A DNA stretch of 64,000 nucleotides from JBCBCP01 sp038530575 (lineage in GTDB: Bacteria; Pseudomonadota; Alphaproteobacteria; Rhodobacterales; Rhodobacteraceae), in NCBI GenBank assembly GCA_038530575.1, contig JBCBCP010000010.1, positions 1 through 64,000 on the forward strand, given 5' to 3'. The translations under genes and the position numbers were made by a program. Positions 25,302 through 33,409 of the stretch are shown here, one piece after another; the first letter of the stretch is position 1; the number at the start of each line of letters is the position of its first letter. The notes beneath the pieces are model-generated. The model was not told the DNA's origin, searched no databases, and was given only the letters and a program-made list of their open reading frames with translations.

Positions 25302-26198
25302 TCAGCCTGAACGCCCGCGCATCCAGTCCACGACAAGGCCTGCAAGCTCTGGCCCGACATCCTCCTGCAGGAAATGTCCCGCATCCGGCAGCATTGTATG
25401 CGGCTGGCCTGCCGCGCCCGGCATCACTTTCTGAAACACCTTTTCAGCGCCCGCCATCACCTTGTCATCCGCACCAAACGCCGTCAGCACCGGTAAATCG
25501 AGCCCGCGCAGCACCTGCCACGCGGCCCTGTTCGCAGGCGCTGCGGGATCGTCAGGGGCGCTCGGCACCAGCATCGGAAACTGCCGCGCGCCCGCCTGAT
25601 AGGTCGCATCGGGATAAGGCGCATTGTAGGCGGCCACCTCATCGTCCGAAATCTTCTGCGTCGTGCCGCCGTAAACAATGCGCCCCGCATCGAACACGTC
25701 GACGGATTGCGAATAGTCTCGCCAGGTCGCAAACGCCGGGCCCATTGGCTGATCGCCGGTAGGTAGCGCGGTATTGGCGACCACCAGCCGGGCAAAACGC
25801 TCTGGCATGTCCGCCAGCAGGCGCAGCCCAATCAGCCCGCCCCAATCCTGGCAAACCAGCGTGATGCCCCGCAGGTCCGTCTTGCGCAGCCAGTCCGCCA
25901 TCCAGTCTACATGCGCCTGATAGCTATAGTCTGAACGCTGCGCTGGCTTGTCCGACTTGCCAAACCCGATCAGGTCCGGCGCAACGCAGCGATATCCGGC
26001 GGCGGTGAACACAGGGATCATGTGGCGGTAGAGGTAGGACCATGTCGGCTCTCCGTGCATGCACAGGACGGGCGCCGCATCGTGCGGCCCTTCGTCCAGG
26101 TAGTGCAGGCGCATCCCCGCAATTTCCGCATAATGCGGGGCAAAGTCGTAGTCCTTTAGCCCGTCAAACCGCTCTTCCGGTGTGCGCAAAATGTCCAT
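25302..26198 (-). CDS. Haloalkane dehalogenase-like alpha/beta hydrolase
   Basis: 298 residues matching subfamily I haloalkane dehalogenases. The oxyanion/halide segment HGEPTWSYLYRHM is near residue 48, the nucleophile Asp is in CQDWGGLIGLRL near 122 with the adjacent halide-binding Trp, and the catalytic His is in DAGHFLQEDVG near 277. Predicted activity is hydrolytic removal of halide from haloalkanes in the cytoplasm. Some family members in marine Rhodobacteraceae have weak or unknown substrates. It is divergent from the next MDR gene and stands apart from the P450 operon by a convergent gap of about 60 bp. Confidence 0.8.
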   Translation of the reverse strand: MDILRTPEERFDGLKDYDFAPHYAEIAGMRLHYLDEGPHDAAPVLCMHGEPTWSYLYRHMIPVFTAAGYRCVAPDLIGFGKSDKPAQRSDYSYQAHVDWMADWLRKTDLRGITLVCQDWGGLIGLRLLADMPERFARLVVANTALPTGDQPMGPAFATWRDYSQSVDVFDAGRIVYGGTTQKISDDEVAAYNAPYPDATYQAGARQFPMLVPSAPDDPAAPANRAAWQVLRGLDLPVLTAFGADDKVMAGAEKVFQKVMPGAAGQPHTMLPDAGHFLQEDVGPELAGLVVDWMRGRSG

Positions 26199-26274
26199 GC
26201 GATGCTCCCCCCTGGCTCTTTACCCTTCTATCAGGGCGGGGCAATCTGCGGGGCAAAGACGTAAGGTCATTTCA

Positions 26275-27267
26275 ATGCGTGCCATTTCCTATACTCGTTT
26301 CGGCCCGGCAGCCGAGGTTCTTGAACTCTTCGATCTGCCCGACCAGATGCCTGGCTCCGGCGAGGTGACCGTGCGGCTCGAACGCTCCGGGGTGAACCCG
26401 TCGGACGTGAAGGCGCGCGCGGGCACCCGCCCCGGCGTGACCAAGCCGGCCTTCGACCGCATCATCCCGCACAGCGACGGCGCGGGTGTCATCACTCAGA
26501 TCGGCGCGGGCGTGGACGCCGCCCGCGTTGGCCAACGCGTTTGGATCTGGAACGGACAGTGGGGGCGCCCCTTCGGTACGGCGGCCAGCCACATCACCCT
26601 GCCAGAGGCACAAGTGGTGCCCTTGCCCGAGGGCGTGTCGACGGACACAGGCGCCGTGCTGGGCATTCCGGGCCTGACGGCGGCCCATGCGGTTTTTGGT
26701 GGCGGCGATGTGTCGGGCCAGACGGTGCTGGTTCAGGGCGGCGGCGGCACCGTTGGCTTTCTTGCCGTGCAACTCGCGGCTTGGGGCGGCGCGCGTGTGA
26801 TCGCCACGGCCAGCGCCCGCGATGAAGACCGCGTGCGCTCGGCTGGGGCCGAAATCGTTTTGCCCTACGACGCGCCAGACTTGCCCTCAGCTTTGCGAAC
26901 TGCGACCGACGCGGAGTATGTTGACCGAATTGTTGATACGGAATTCGGTGTGAACGCTAATGCAAACGCAGACCTGATCGCACCCAACGGCACCATCGCC
27001 GCCTATGGCTCCGCCAAGGACATGGCGCCAACGCTGCCTTTCGGTCCGCTGCTCTTCAAGGCGGCGACCATTGATATTCTGCTGGTCTACCTGCTGCCGC
27101 AAGCCCAACGGGATGCCGCGATAGCCCGTTTGCACGCCGCTTTGTTGGACGATGCGCTGCACGTGCCCATAGCCCAGATTTATTCGATGACCGACGCGGC
27201 ATCCGCCCATGAGGCGGTCGAGACCGGTGGGCGCGCGGGTGCGATCCTGCTGAACTGCACATCATGA
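26275..27267 (+). CDS. NADPH:quinone reductase-like MDR oxidoreductase
   Basis: About 330 residues of the zinc-independent medium-chain dehydrogenase/reductase family. N-terminal GroES-like domain (MRAISYTRFGPAAEVLELFDLP; SGVNPSDVKARAG), then the nucleotide-binding loop VLVQGGGGTVGFLAVQLA near residue 142. The catalytic-zinc ligands of alcohol dehydrogenases are absent. ATG 26275 fits family N termini; an earlier in-frame ATG would add an unrelated leader. The 3' end overlaps the mechanosensitive channel gene by 4 nt (ATGA). Likely reduces quinones or enones with NADPH. Confidence 0.82.
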   Translation: MRAISYTRFGPAAEVLELFDLPDQMPGSGEVTVRLERSGVNPSDVKARAGTRPGVTKPAFDRIIPHSDGAGVITQIGAGVDAARVGQRVWIWNGQWGRPFGTAASHITLPEAQVVPLPEGVSTDTGAVLGIPGLTAAHAVFGGGDVSGQTVLVQGGGGTVGFLAVQLAAWGGARVIATASARDEDRVRSAGAEIVLPYDAPDLPSALRTATDAEYVDRIVDTEFGVNANANADLIAPNGTIAAYGSAKDMAPTLPFGPLLFKAATIDILLVYLLPQAQRDAAIARLHAALLDDALHVPIAQIYSMTDAASAHEAVETGGRAGAILLNCTS

Positions 27268-28616
27268 TCCGCGCGTTTCTGCTTGTCCTGCTGCTCGCCT
27301 TGCCACTTGGCGCGCGCGCACAGGACACAACCAGCCAGCCCTCCGGCTCCATCGCGGTGCAGGACAGCGCGCAACAGGACGCGGCCATCGCCGTGCGCAT
27401 CCGCGACATCCTTGGCGAGCTTGAAGGCTACGGGAATGTCACGGTCACCGTGTCCTCGGGCATTGTTACCCTGCGCGGCACCACAATCGACGCCGCCACC
27501 GCCGCGCGCCTGAACGAATTGGTCGCCCGTGTCGAAGGCGTTGTGGCGATCGAGAATGAGGTGACCGAGACGACCGATGTGGTCGAACGGCTCAACCCGC
27601 TGGTCGAACGGCTGCAAAACCGCGCGACGCAAGCGGTGGCCTTCCTGCCGCTCGCCGGGATCGCGCTTTCGACCTTTGCGCTGATCGTCGTTCTGGGATT
27701 CTGGATCGCCCGCGCCCGCTGGCCGTGGGACCGGCTCGCGCCCAATGCCTTTATCGCGGACATCTACCGCCAGATCGTGCGGCTGGCGGCGATCCTTGGC
27801 GGCATTGTCGTGGCGCTCGACATCATGGGGGCCACCGCGCTCTTGGGCACAATCCTGGGCGCGGCGGGCATCGTCGGCCTCGCCATCGGTTTTGCGGTGC
27901 GCGACACGGTCGAAAACTTCATCGCCTCCATCATGCTCTCCATCCGCCAGCCCTTCCGGCCCAATGACACGATCGAGATTGACGGCGACATGGGCAAGGT
28001 CATCCGCCTGACCAGCCGCGCCACGATCCTTTTGTCCTTTGATGGCAACCACATTCGCATCCCCAACAGCACCGTGTTCAAAAGCCGGATCGTGAACTGG
28101 ACGGTAAATCCAGAGGCGCGTTTCAAGTTCGAGATTGGCGTCGCCTCCGATGCGGACCTCTACGCCGTGCGCCAGCTCACCGAAGAGACTGTGGCGGGCC
28201 TACCTTTCACAATTGAGAATCCCGCGCCGATGACTTGGATCGACCGGATCGGCGACGGGGCTATTTTCCTGACGGTGACCGGCTGGATCGACCAGCGCGA
28301 AACGTCGCTCGTGCGCGCAAGGGGAGAGGCGCTGCGTCAGGTCAAGGCCGCGATCGAAGCGCGCGGGATCGAAGTGCCCGACACGACATACCGCGTAGAT
28401 CTGCTGAGCGGCGCGGGGCCTTTGGCTGTTCAGCTTTCGGCAGGTACCGATACGCCTGAGCCGTCAGAACCGATGCCCGTCCCTGTGCTGCCGCCGAGTG
28501 CCGGCGCGGTAGACGAAGTGGCCAAGTTCGACACCTCGCTGGACGAACTGGTGGACGCGGAACGGGCTGATCCCGACGCCCCGGATCTGCTGACGGAGAC
28601 TGCACCGCACGAATAG
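27264..28616 (+). CDS. MscS-family mechanosensitive channel with periplasmic BON domain
   Basis: 450 residues. A signal-like N terminus (LLVLLLALPLGARAQ) is followed by a BON domain at about residues 35-105 (VTVTVSSGIVTLRGTT ... ENEVTETT). Three hydrophobic helices lie between about 120 and 230. The pore helix ILGAAGIVGLAIGFAVRDTVENF leads into the MscS beta domain with RQPFRPNDTIEIDG and FDGNHIRIPNSTVFKSRIVNW. It would release solutes at hypo-osmotic shock. The BON domain, known for binding phospholipid or other surfaces, is a variation of the smaller MscS. The C-terminal 60 residues are acidic and Pro-rich. Confidence 0.87.
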   Translation: MIRAFLLVLLLALPLGARAQDTTSQPSGSIAVQDSAQQDAAIAVRIRDILGELEGYGNVTVTVSSGIVTLRGTTIDAATAARLNELVARVEGVVAIENEVTETTDVVERLNPLVERLQNRATQAVAFLPLAGIALSTFALIVVLGFWIARARWPWDRLAPNAFIADIYRQIVRLAAILGGIVVALDIMGATALLGTILGAAGIVGLAIGFAVRDTVENFIASIMLSIRQPFRPNDTIEIDGDMGKVIRLTSRATILLSFDGNHIRIPNSTVFKSRIVNWTVNPEARFKFEIGVASDADLYAVRQLTEETVAGLPFTIENPAPMTWIDRIGDGAIFLTVTGWIDQRETSLVRARGEALRQVKAAIEARGIEVPDTTYRVDLLSGAGPLAVQLSAGTDTPEPSEPMPVPVLPPSAGAVDEVAKFDTSLDELVDAERADPDAPDLLTETAPHE

Positions 28617-28669
28617 CGCAAAATCGGGCTTGCACAGCCAAAGTCCGGGGTCTATCTACGCGGCCACGT

Positions 28670-28745
28670 TGGGAAGTAGCTCAATTGGTAGAGCACCGGT
28701 TTTTGGTACCGTAGGTTGCAGGTTCGAGTCCTGCCTTCCCAGCCA
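28670..28745 (+). tRNA. tRNA-Gln (anticodon UUG)
   Basis: 76-nt cloverleaf with encoded CCA. Acceptor TGGGAAG (28670-28676) pairs with CTTCCCA (28735-28741); discriminator G 28742. D-arm GCTC/GAGC, anticodon stem CCGGT/ACCGT with one mismatch at the base, loop TTTTGGT giving anticodon TTG at 28703-28705, T-arm GCAGG-TTCGAGT-CCTGC. It reads CAA (and CAG by wobble). The 3' half is the attachment site of the island that follows, and the gene stays intact after integration. Confidence 0.95.
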
Positions 28746-28747
28746 CT
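28729..28747 (+). other. Attachment site attL (tRNA-Gln 3' end)
   Basis: TCCTGCCTTCCCAGCCACT, comprising the T-arm 3' strand, acceptor 3' strand, CCA and two following bases. The identical 19-mer recurs in direct orientation at 37151-37169, with four further matching bases after one mismatch. The integrase remnant begins 11 bases after it, the classical arrangement for tRNA-targeting tyrosine recombinases. Confidence 0.85.
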
Positions 28748-28757
28748 CTCCTCAGGA

Positions 28758-29917
28758 TCAGGTTTGCGAAGGGTTCTGGGCAGTGGAGGCGTGTTTCGGC
28801 CCCACCAGTGATGCCGTGAAGTGCTCCGGCACCCCGGTGCGCTCGCACTGAGTGGTGAACCACTTGCGCGTGCCGTGGAAGACCAGATGCTGAAGCCCAA
28901 CGCTGTCCCGCAGCTTCGCAAACGCCTTGGTCATCACGTTGACCGAGACGCGCGGAAACAGCGGTCCGGAGGATGGCAGCCGCAACAGGGTTGGCTGCAG
29001 TTCCGAGTGCACCGGCACCTCTCGCTCAGCCATCGGCGTCTTGAGGTTGCGCAGGGCGTTCGGCTTGATGACAAAGAACTGCCCAAGGTTGCCCTTGGAG
29101 ATGATCTCCTCGCGGTGCAGCCCTCTGGCCTCACCCAGCCGCATCCCGGACAACAGGCAGATGTGCAGCAGAGCCAACAACCACTGGTCTGTGCAATGCG
29201 TCAGCAGCACCCGCACCTCGCTATCCTCCGGCACTGCGTAGGACTTGCTGCGCCCCACACCGTCGAAGCGGACCGATGCGAAGGGGTTGGTGGTCAGATG
29301 CCCCTCATACACCGCTCAGTCGAGGAAGCCCTTGACCATGAACCAGATGCGTTTCTGGGTAGTGACCGTGATGGGGTCCGGTCGGCGCTCAGAGGCCCGC
29401 AGCAGTCCATCCAGGCTCATGCCATGGTAGCGGTAGGATTTGCCCAGGGACGCAGACAGCAGCGCAATGTCCCGCAGAAAGGCCTTGCCATCCTCTCGGG
29501 TGATAGCGGCAATCCTGTCCTGCCCGTGCCGGGATGCAAACAGACCCACGGAGTAGCGCAGCGCCTTGAAGCCACCGGGTTCAAGCCGTGCTGCCCTCGC
29601 GCGCAGATAGACCTTTGCCAACTCGCCCACGGGTTCTGACGCCCGCAGGTCTGCAAAGGAGGCCAGCGTCCAGTTGATGGACTGCACGCTGGCCTCAAGA
29701 TCACGGGACCAGTCCGGACGCTGGCCATGCGCCTCCAGCCCGCTGCACACTGTCCTCGAAGTGCGCGTTGACCTCTGCAAGCCGCGCTTTTGCCACTGCA
29801 ATGTCGCCAGTCTTGAGCGACTGCTTCATGGCGTCCACCCCCAGCTACCCACTTGACGTCCTTGGGGTCGTGGCGGCGATAGAGCTAGGTGTTTTGCTTG
29901 AGGGTTGCGTACTTCAT
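28758..29917 (-). pseudogene. int: Tyrosine recombinase (phage-type integrase), degenerate
   Basis: A single ancestral integrase is recognisable in pieces. ATG 29917 begins MKYATLKQNT, then a TAG stop (where Trp or another residue is expected), then LYRRHDPKDVKWVAGG. A second frame continues MKQSLKTGDIAVAKARLAEV from 29829. A third frame carries the core-binding domain to KGFLD at 29319, where an in-frame TGA (29316-29318) interrupts. The catalytic domain follows in that same frame: Arg I in SGMRLGEARGLH and HxxR in HGTRKWFTTQ. The expected C-terminal tyrosine is absent; the protein runs out as KHASTAQNPSQT. So there are at least two stops, two frameshifts and a lost nucleophile. It lies directly beside the tRNA-Gln att site. 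Confidence 0.88.
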
Positions 29918-30096
29918 GCGTCACCCCCAGCAGCCGTGCAGCCCGTCATCGCCCAGAGGCACAGCAGCAGAATGATGCACCACGCCAGCTTGGTCTGCGC
30001 CCGGTCCTGTTTTGCGGTAAGGCGACGCGGCTTGAGCCACTTGCGGTGTTCTGCGTAGGCCGCCGCCGCGCCCACCACCATGATGAAACCGACCAT
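29914..30096 (-). CDS. Small membrane protein preceding the integrase
   Basis: 60 residues with two hydrophobic stretches: an N-terminal MVGFIMVVGAAAAYA and a second LAWCIILLLCLWAMTGC, joined by a basic loop (RKWLKPRRLTAKQDR). A good AGGAG ribosome site stands 7 bases before ATG 30096. The TGA stop overlaps the ATG of the integrase remnant (ATGA), which argues that both were translated genes of the same mobile element. The second stretch ends in a lipobox-like TGC but is internal. Function unknown; a phage lysis or moron gene is possible. Confidence 0.5.
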   Translation of the reverse strand: MVGFIMVVGAAAAYAEHRKWLKPRRLTAKQDRAQTKLAWCIILLLCLWAMTGCTAAGGDA

Positions 30097-30276
30097 CGGT
30101 TGTCTCCTGTCTAACCGGAAGGGTCAGTCCTTCCAGATCAGTTGCAGGGGGTTTCTCGGTTTGGGGGTACATAGAGCGGGACGCGGTCGTCCACTGCAGG
30201 AGCGCAGGCCGAGTATTTTGCACCACTTCTTGAGCCTAACCTGCACTGGCCTCATCTGGATTTCTACATCGCTGGA

Positions 30277-31464
30277 TCAGGTTTGAGGCAAACTACTCTG
30301 ACCCTGATCCGGGAGCTGCGGTTGGTAAGGCAAAAGCGCGCTTCCCAAAGATCTGGCGTGGATGCCGACCTCGCACGCGCGCACCTCAAAGCTGCGCAAG
30401 CCACGTTGGTCGAAAGCGCCGAGCGCGGCGTTGATGGCATCGATCAGTTGCGTCCTCAACTGCGGCGCGAGACTTGTGTCGATTACGATACCCTCCGGAT
30501 CGACAAATGCTTGTCCAGCCAAGGTCGCGAAGGCCAGCGCATCTGCAGCTCCCGATAGCCAGCGTCGGAAAATCTCTTCCGCGCCGGGGTCAAGCGTGCC
30601 GGTGTAAAGGCTTTCCGCCGAGTATCCGGCACCCCGCATTGCGACTTCAAGCGAATGCAGAGACGCATGTTCAAGCAGCTGCCCGCCCGCCGCCGCGCCG
30701 CGCATGTGCGTGGGCAGCGACCCGATGGCGCCCGCATTCCCCGAAAACCCCTCAAAGACCTGATCGCCGAAGGTCAAACCACCTCCAACAAAGGTGCCGA
30801 CGTAAAAATAGACCATTGATGAAAGACGCCTGCCAGCCCCGAGCCGCAGGGAGGCAAGGCAAGCTGCGGATGCATCGTTCATCGCCTGCACGGGAAAGCC
30901 CAAAGCGCGTTCCAGCGGCGCGGAGAGGTTCGCATTTTCCCAGGCGGCCATTGCACCAGCGGGTGCACCTATAAGCGTTTCCCAGCTCCAAAGTGCGTCA
31001 GGCACCGCGAGGCCGATCCCCTGAATGGCGTCGGCCTGTTTCTGCGGCAGGGCCTCGATCAGATTGGCCGCGGTCCGGCACAGCTGAGCGCAGAGCTGGT
31101 CGTAATCGGGATATTCGTAGCGGATCGCGCGATGTTCGATGATGGAGTAATCAAGCGCCATCGTGGCGATTTCCGCAGACCGGCGTCCAACTTTGATGCC
31201 GACGGATGCCGCGCCAAGCGGATTGAGCCGATATGGCGTCGAGGGCTGGCCCACTTTGCCCCGCACCGCCTTGCCAGACATGAGCAGACCTTCATCTACC
31301 AAACGGTTGACGATTACCGTGGCCGACTGCGCAGACAGTTTTGAGGCCCGCGCAATCTGGGCCTTGCTGAGTTCGGTGTTGCGGCGCACAAGGTCGAGGA
31401 TCAGGCGTTCGTTCTGAGGCCTGATCAATCGGTCATCCGTTTGGGGTAGCGTGCGGTAGTTCAT
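30277..31464 (-). CDS. ROK-family regulator of the island sugar operon
   Basis: 395 residues. The N-terminal winged helix-turn-helix includes LSKAQIARASKLSAQSATVIVNRLVDEGLL, followed by a ROK domain. The usual ROK zinc signature (CxCGxxGCxE), seen in the xylR of this window, is missing: the corresponding GFSGNAGAIGSLP region has no cysteines. It is read 8 nt after the ABC ATPase on the same strand, so regulator and ATPase are co-transcribed away from the transporter genes. It probably binds the 37-bp palindrome at 32314 and responds to the imported sugar. Confidence 0.85.
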   Translation of the reverse strand: MNYRTLPQTDDRLIRPQNERLILDLVRRNTELSKAQIARASKLSAQSATVIVNRLVDEGLLMSGKAVRGKVGQPSTPYRLNPLGAASVGIKVGRRSAEIATMALDYSIIEHRAIRYEYPDYDQLCAQLCRTAANLIEALPQKQADAIQGIGLAVPDALWSWETLIGAPAGAMAAWENANLSAPLERALGFPVQAMNDASAACLASLRLGAGRRLSSMVYFYVGTFVGGGLTFGDQVFEGFSGNAGAIGSLPTHMRGAAAGGQLLEHASLHSLEVAMRGAGYSAESLYTGTLDPGAEEIFRRWLSGAADALAFATLAGQAFVDPEGIVIDTSLAPQLRTQLIDAINAALGAFDQRGLRSFEVRACEVGIHARSLGSALLPYQPQLPDQGQSSLPQT

Positions 31465-31472
31465 GGCCAGAT

Positions 31473-32252
31473 CTAGATATAGCTTGCGCCCTCATGGACC
31501 CCTTGATCGACGCCGGTGATCATCGCCACAACATCATTTCCGGACGCGGTTTTGGCGTCCAGCACACCTGCAATGCGTCCGCGCCGGAACACAACGATAC
31601 GGTCCACAAGGTTAAACACCTGGCGCAAGTTGTGCGAGACGATGATGACCGGCACACCGCGTCTCTTAAGTCCACGAATGATGTTTTCGACCCGCGTGGT
31701 TTCCTGGATCCCGAGGGCCGCGGTCGGCTCATCCATGATGATCAGCTTGGAGCCCCATCCCGCCGCACGGCTGATCGCAACGCATTGACGTTGCCCGCCT
31801 GACATGCCCGCAACAGGCTGGCGCACATCTGGGATTTTCACGCCGGTTTCCTCAAGCAGTTCCGCAGATCGCCTGGCCATCGCCTTTTTGTTGAGCCATG
31901 ACAGCGGGCCCAGCTCGAACAACACTTCCTCGCGCCCCAGGAAAATATTCGAGGGCACATCAAGGTGATCGGCCAGCGCGAGGTTCTGATACACAGTCTC
32001 GATCCCATGATCCCGCGCCTCCTGCGGAGAGCGGAAATTCACCGGGATGCCATCGATGAAAACATCGCCTGACGTGCGCTGCTCTACACCGGTGATGTTG
32101 CGCACAAAGGTCGATTTGCCTGCACCATTGTCCCCGACGATGGCGATATGCTCGTCTTCGTACATTTCGAAATCGGCATCGTTCAGCGCTTGGACGCCGC
32201 CGTAGTGTTTGGTTAAGCCTTTGGTTTCAAGTATGACTTTCCGGTCGGCCAT
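31473..32252 (-). CDS. Sugar ABC transporter ATP-binding protein (CUT2 type)
   Basis: About 259 residues, single ABC domain: Walker A VGDNGAGKST near residue 38, signature MSGGQRQCVAISRA near 146, Walker B LIIMDEPTAALG near 166, and the H-loop IIVSHN near 200. ATG 32252 follows a GGGAGGG ribosome site; the upstream in-frame extension is rejected. It pairs with the permease and binding-protein genes read in the opposite direction from the same spacer. Similar in design to XylG but clearly a separate gene. Confidence 0.9.
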   Translation of the reverse strand: MADRKVILETKGLTKHYGGVQALNDADFEMYEDEHIAIVGDNGAGKSTFVRNITGVEQRTSGDVFIDGIPVNFRSPQEARDHGIETVYQNLALADHLDVPSNIFLGREEVLFELGPLSWLNKKAMARRSAELLEETGVKIPDVRQPVAGMSGGQRQCVAISRAAGWGSKLIIMDEPTAALGIQETTRVENIIRGLKRRGVPVIIVSHNLRQVFNLVDRIVVFRRGRIAGVLDAKTASGNDVVAMITGVDQGVHEGASYI

Positions 32253-32313
32253 TGTTGCCCTCCCCCAAGCGTGATGCCCAATCGCTTTTATGCATCCGCA
32301 CACAGGCCGCCGC

Positions 32314-32350
32314 TGTCAATAACTAAATCAGCTTGATTTAATTATTGACA
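32314..32350. promoter_or_regulatory. 37-bp operator palindrome of the island sugar operon
   Basis: Two 17-base arms around GCT: TGTCAATAACTAAATCA and TGATTTAATTATTGACA, with only one mismatching pair. It lies in the divergent spacer between the ABC ATPase/ROK unit and the binding-protein operon and is highly AT-rich. The right arm contains TTGACA, so a bound repressor would cover a -35-like element on + (and the mirror TTGACA on -). This is the expected architecture for a bidirectional ROK repressor site. Confidence 0.72.
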
Positions 32351-32432
32351 GGCATGGCAATTCGACGTTCTTTGTCGGCACCACGAAGCGCCCGCGGAGG
32401 AGCAGGGTGCGCACCACTGGGAGGAAACCTGA

Positions 32433-33367
32433 ATGAACATGAAGTCTGTTTTCGCAGGCGCGGCCATCGCTGCCTTGGTCTCGGCCAGCGCAGCGTCTGC
32501 GCAGGATGTGATCGGCTATATCACCAAGTCTGCCACCAACGCGGGCTGGATGATGATCAACCAAGGCGCACAGGATGCGCTGCTGAAGAAGGCGTGACAC
32601 TCGTGTCTGTTGGCCCGGCCTTCCAAGGCGACCTTTCGAGCCAGCTTGAGGTCTTTGAAAACCTCGTTGCGCAAGGCGCCAAGGCGATTGGTGTCGCCCC
32701 TGTGGACAGCGCCGGGATTGCGCCGGCCGTGCAAGATGCGATGGGCGCGGGCATCCCCGTCATTGCGATCGACACGGGCGTGTCGGGCGCGGACGTCACG
32801 TCTTTTGTGGCGACTGACAACCTGGCCGTTGCCAAGGTGCAGGGCGCAGTTGCGGCAACACTGGTCGCGGATGGCGATGCCATCATCTACGTCACTGGCA
32901 ACCAGGCGCAGTCCACCGGCCAGGAACGCCGCGACGGCTTCATGGCGGGTTTCATGGCCGCACGCCCGAACAGCGAAGTGGTCATCGTGCCGACCGAGTG
33001 GAACTCGCAGCAAGCGCAGGAAGGTGTTGAGGCGATCCTGAACAGCCGCGACGACATCAAGATGGTCGTCAACGCATGGGACGGCGGCACAATGGGGGCC
33101 AAAGCGGCGCTGGAAAACCTCGGCTATGGCGCGGGCGACGTGAAGCTTGTCGGCTTTGACGGGGCGTCCGACGCCATCGTTGCAATGGACGAAGGCTGGG
33201 TGCACGCGAACACCGCGCAGATGCTCTACCAGATGGGGTATCAGGGCATCAAAGCCGCCGCAGCAGCCGCGCGCGGCGAGGCTGTGTCGGCGCGCATCGA
33301 CACCGGCTTCTTCCTCGTGACGCCCGAGACATCTTCCGTCTACAAAGACATGGTCGGCATCCAATAA
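32433..33367 (+). pseudogene. Sugar ABC transporter substrate-binding protein, frameshifted
   Basis: ATG 32433 with a GGGAGGAAA ribosome site starts a proper signal peptide (MNMKSVFAGAAIAALVSASA...) and DVIGYITKSATNAGWMMINQ, then reads into TGA at 32595. From about 32579 the next frame continues the domain smoothly: AAEEGVTLVSVGPAFQGDL through to KDMVGIQ at 33367. One missing base in GATGCGCTGCTGAAG explains this. The rest is a good peripla_BP_4 sugar-binding protein. Either a recent null mutation, which would disable the importer, or a sequencing/assembly error. The slippery-site signs of programmed frameshifting are not evident. Confidence 0.85.
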
Positions 33368-33409
33368 GCCGCTCTTTTTGTATCCAGAATCTGACGCCGG
33401 AGTGGACCC

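Noticed and set aside
32575..32600. Programmed ribosomal frameshifting in the binding-protein gene
   Set aside because: No heptameric slippery sequence or obvious downstream structure was seen; a one-base deletion or sequence error is simpler.
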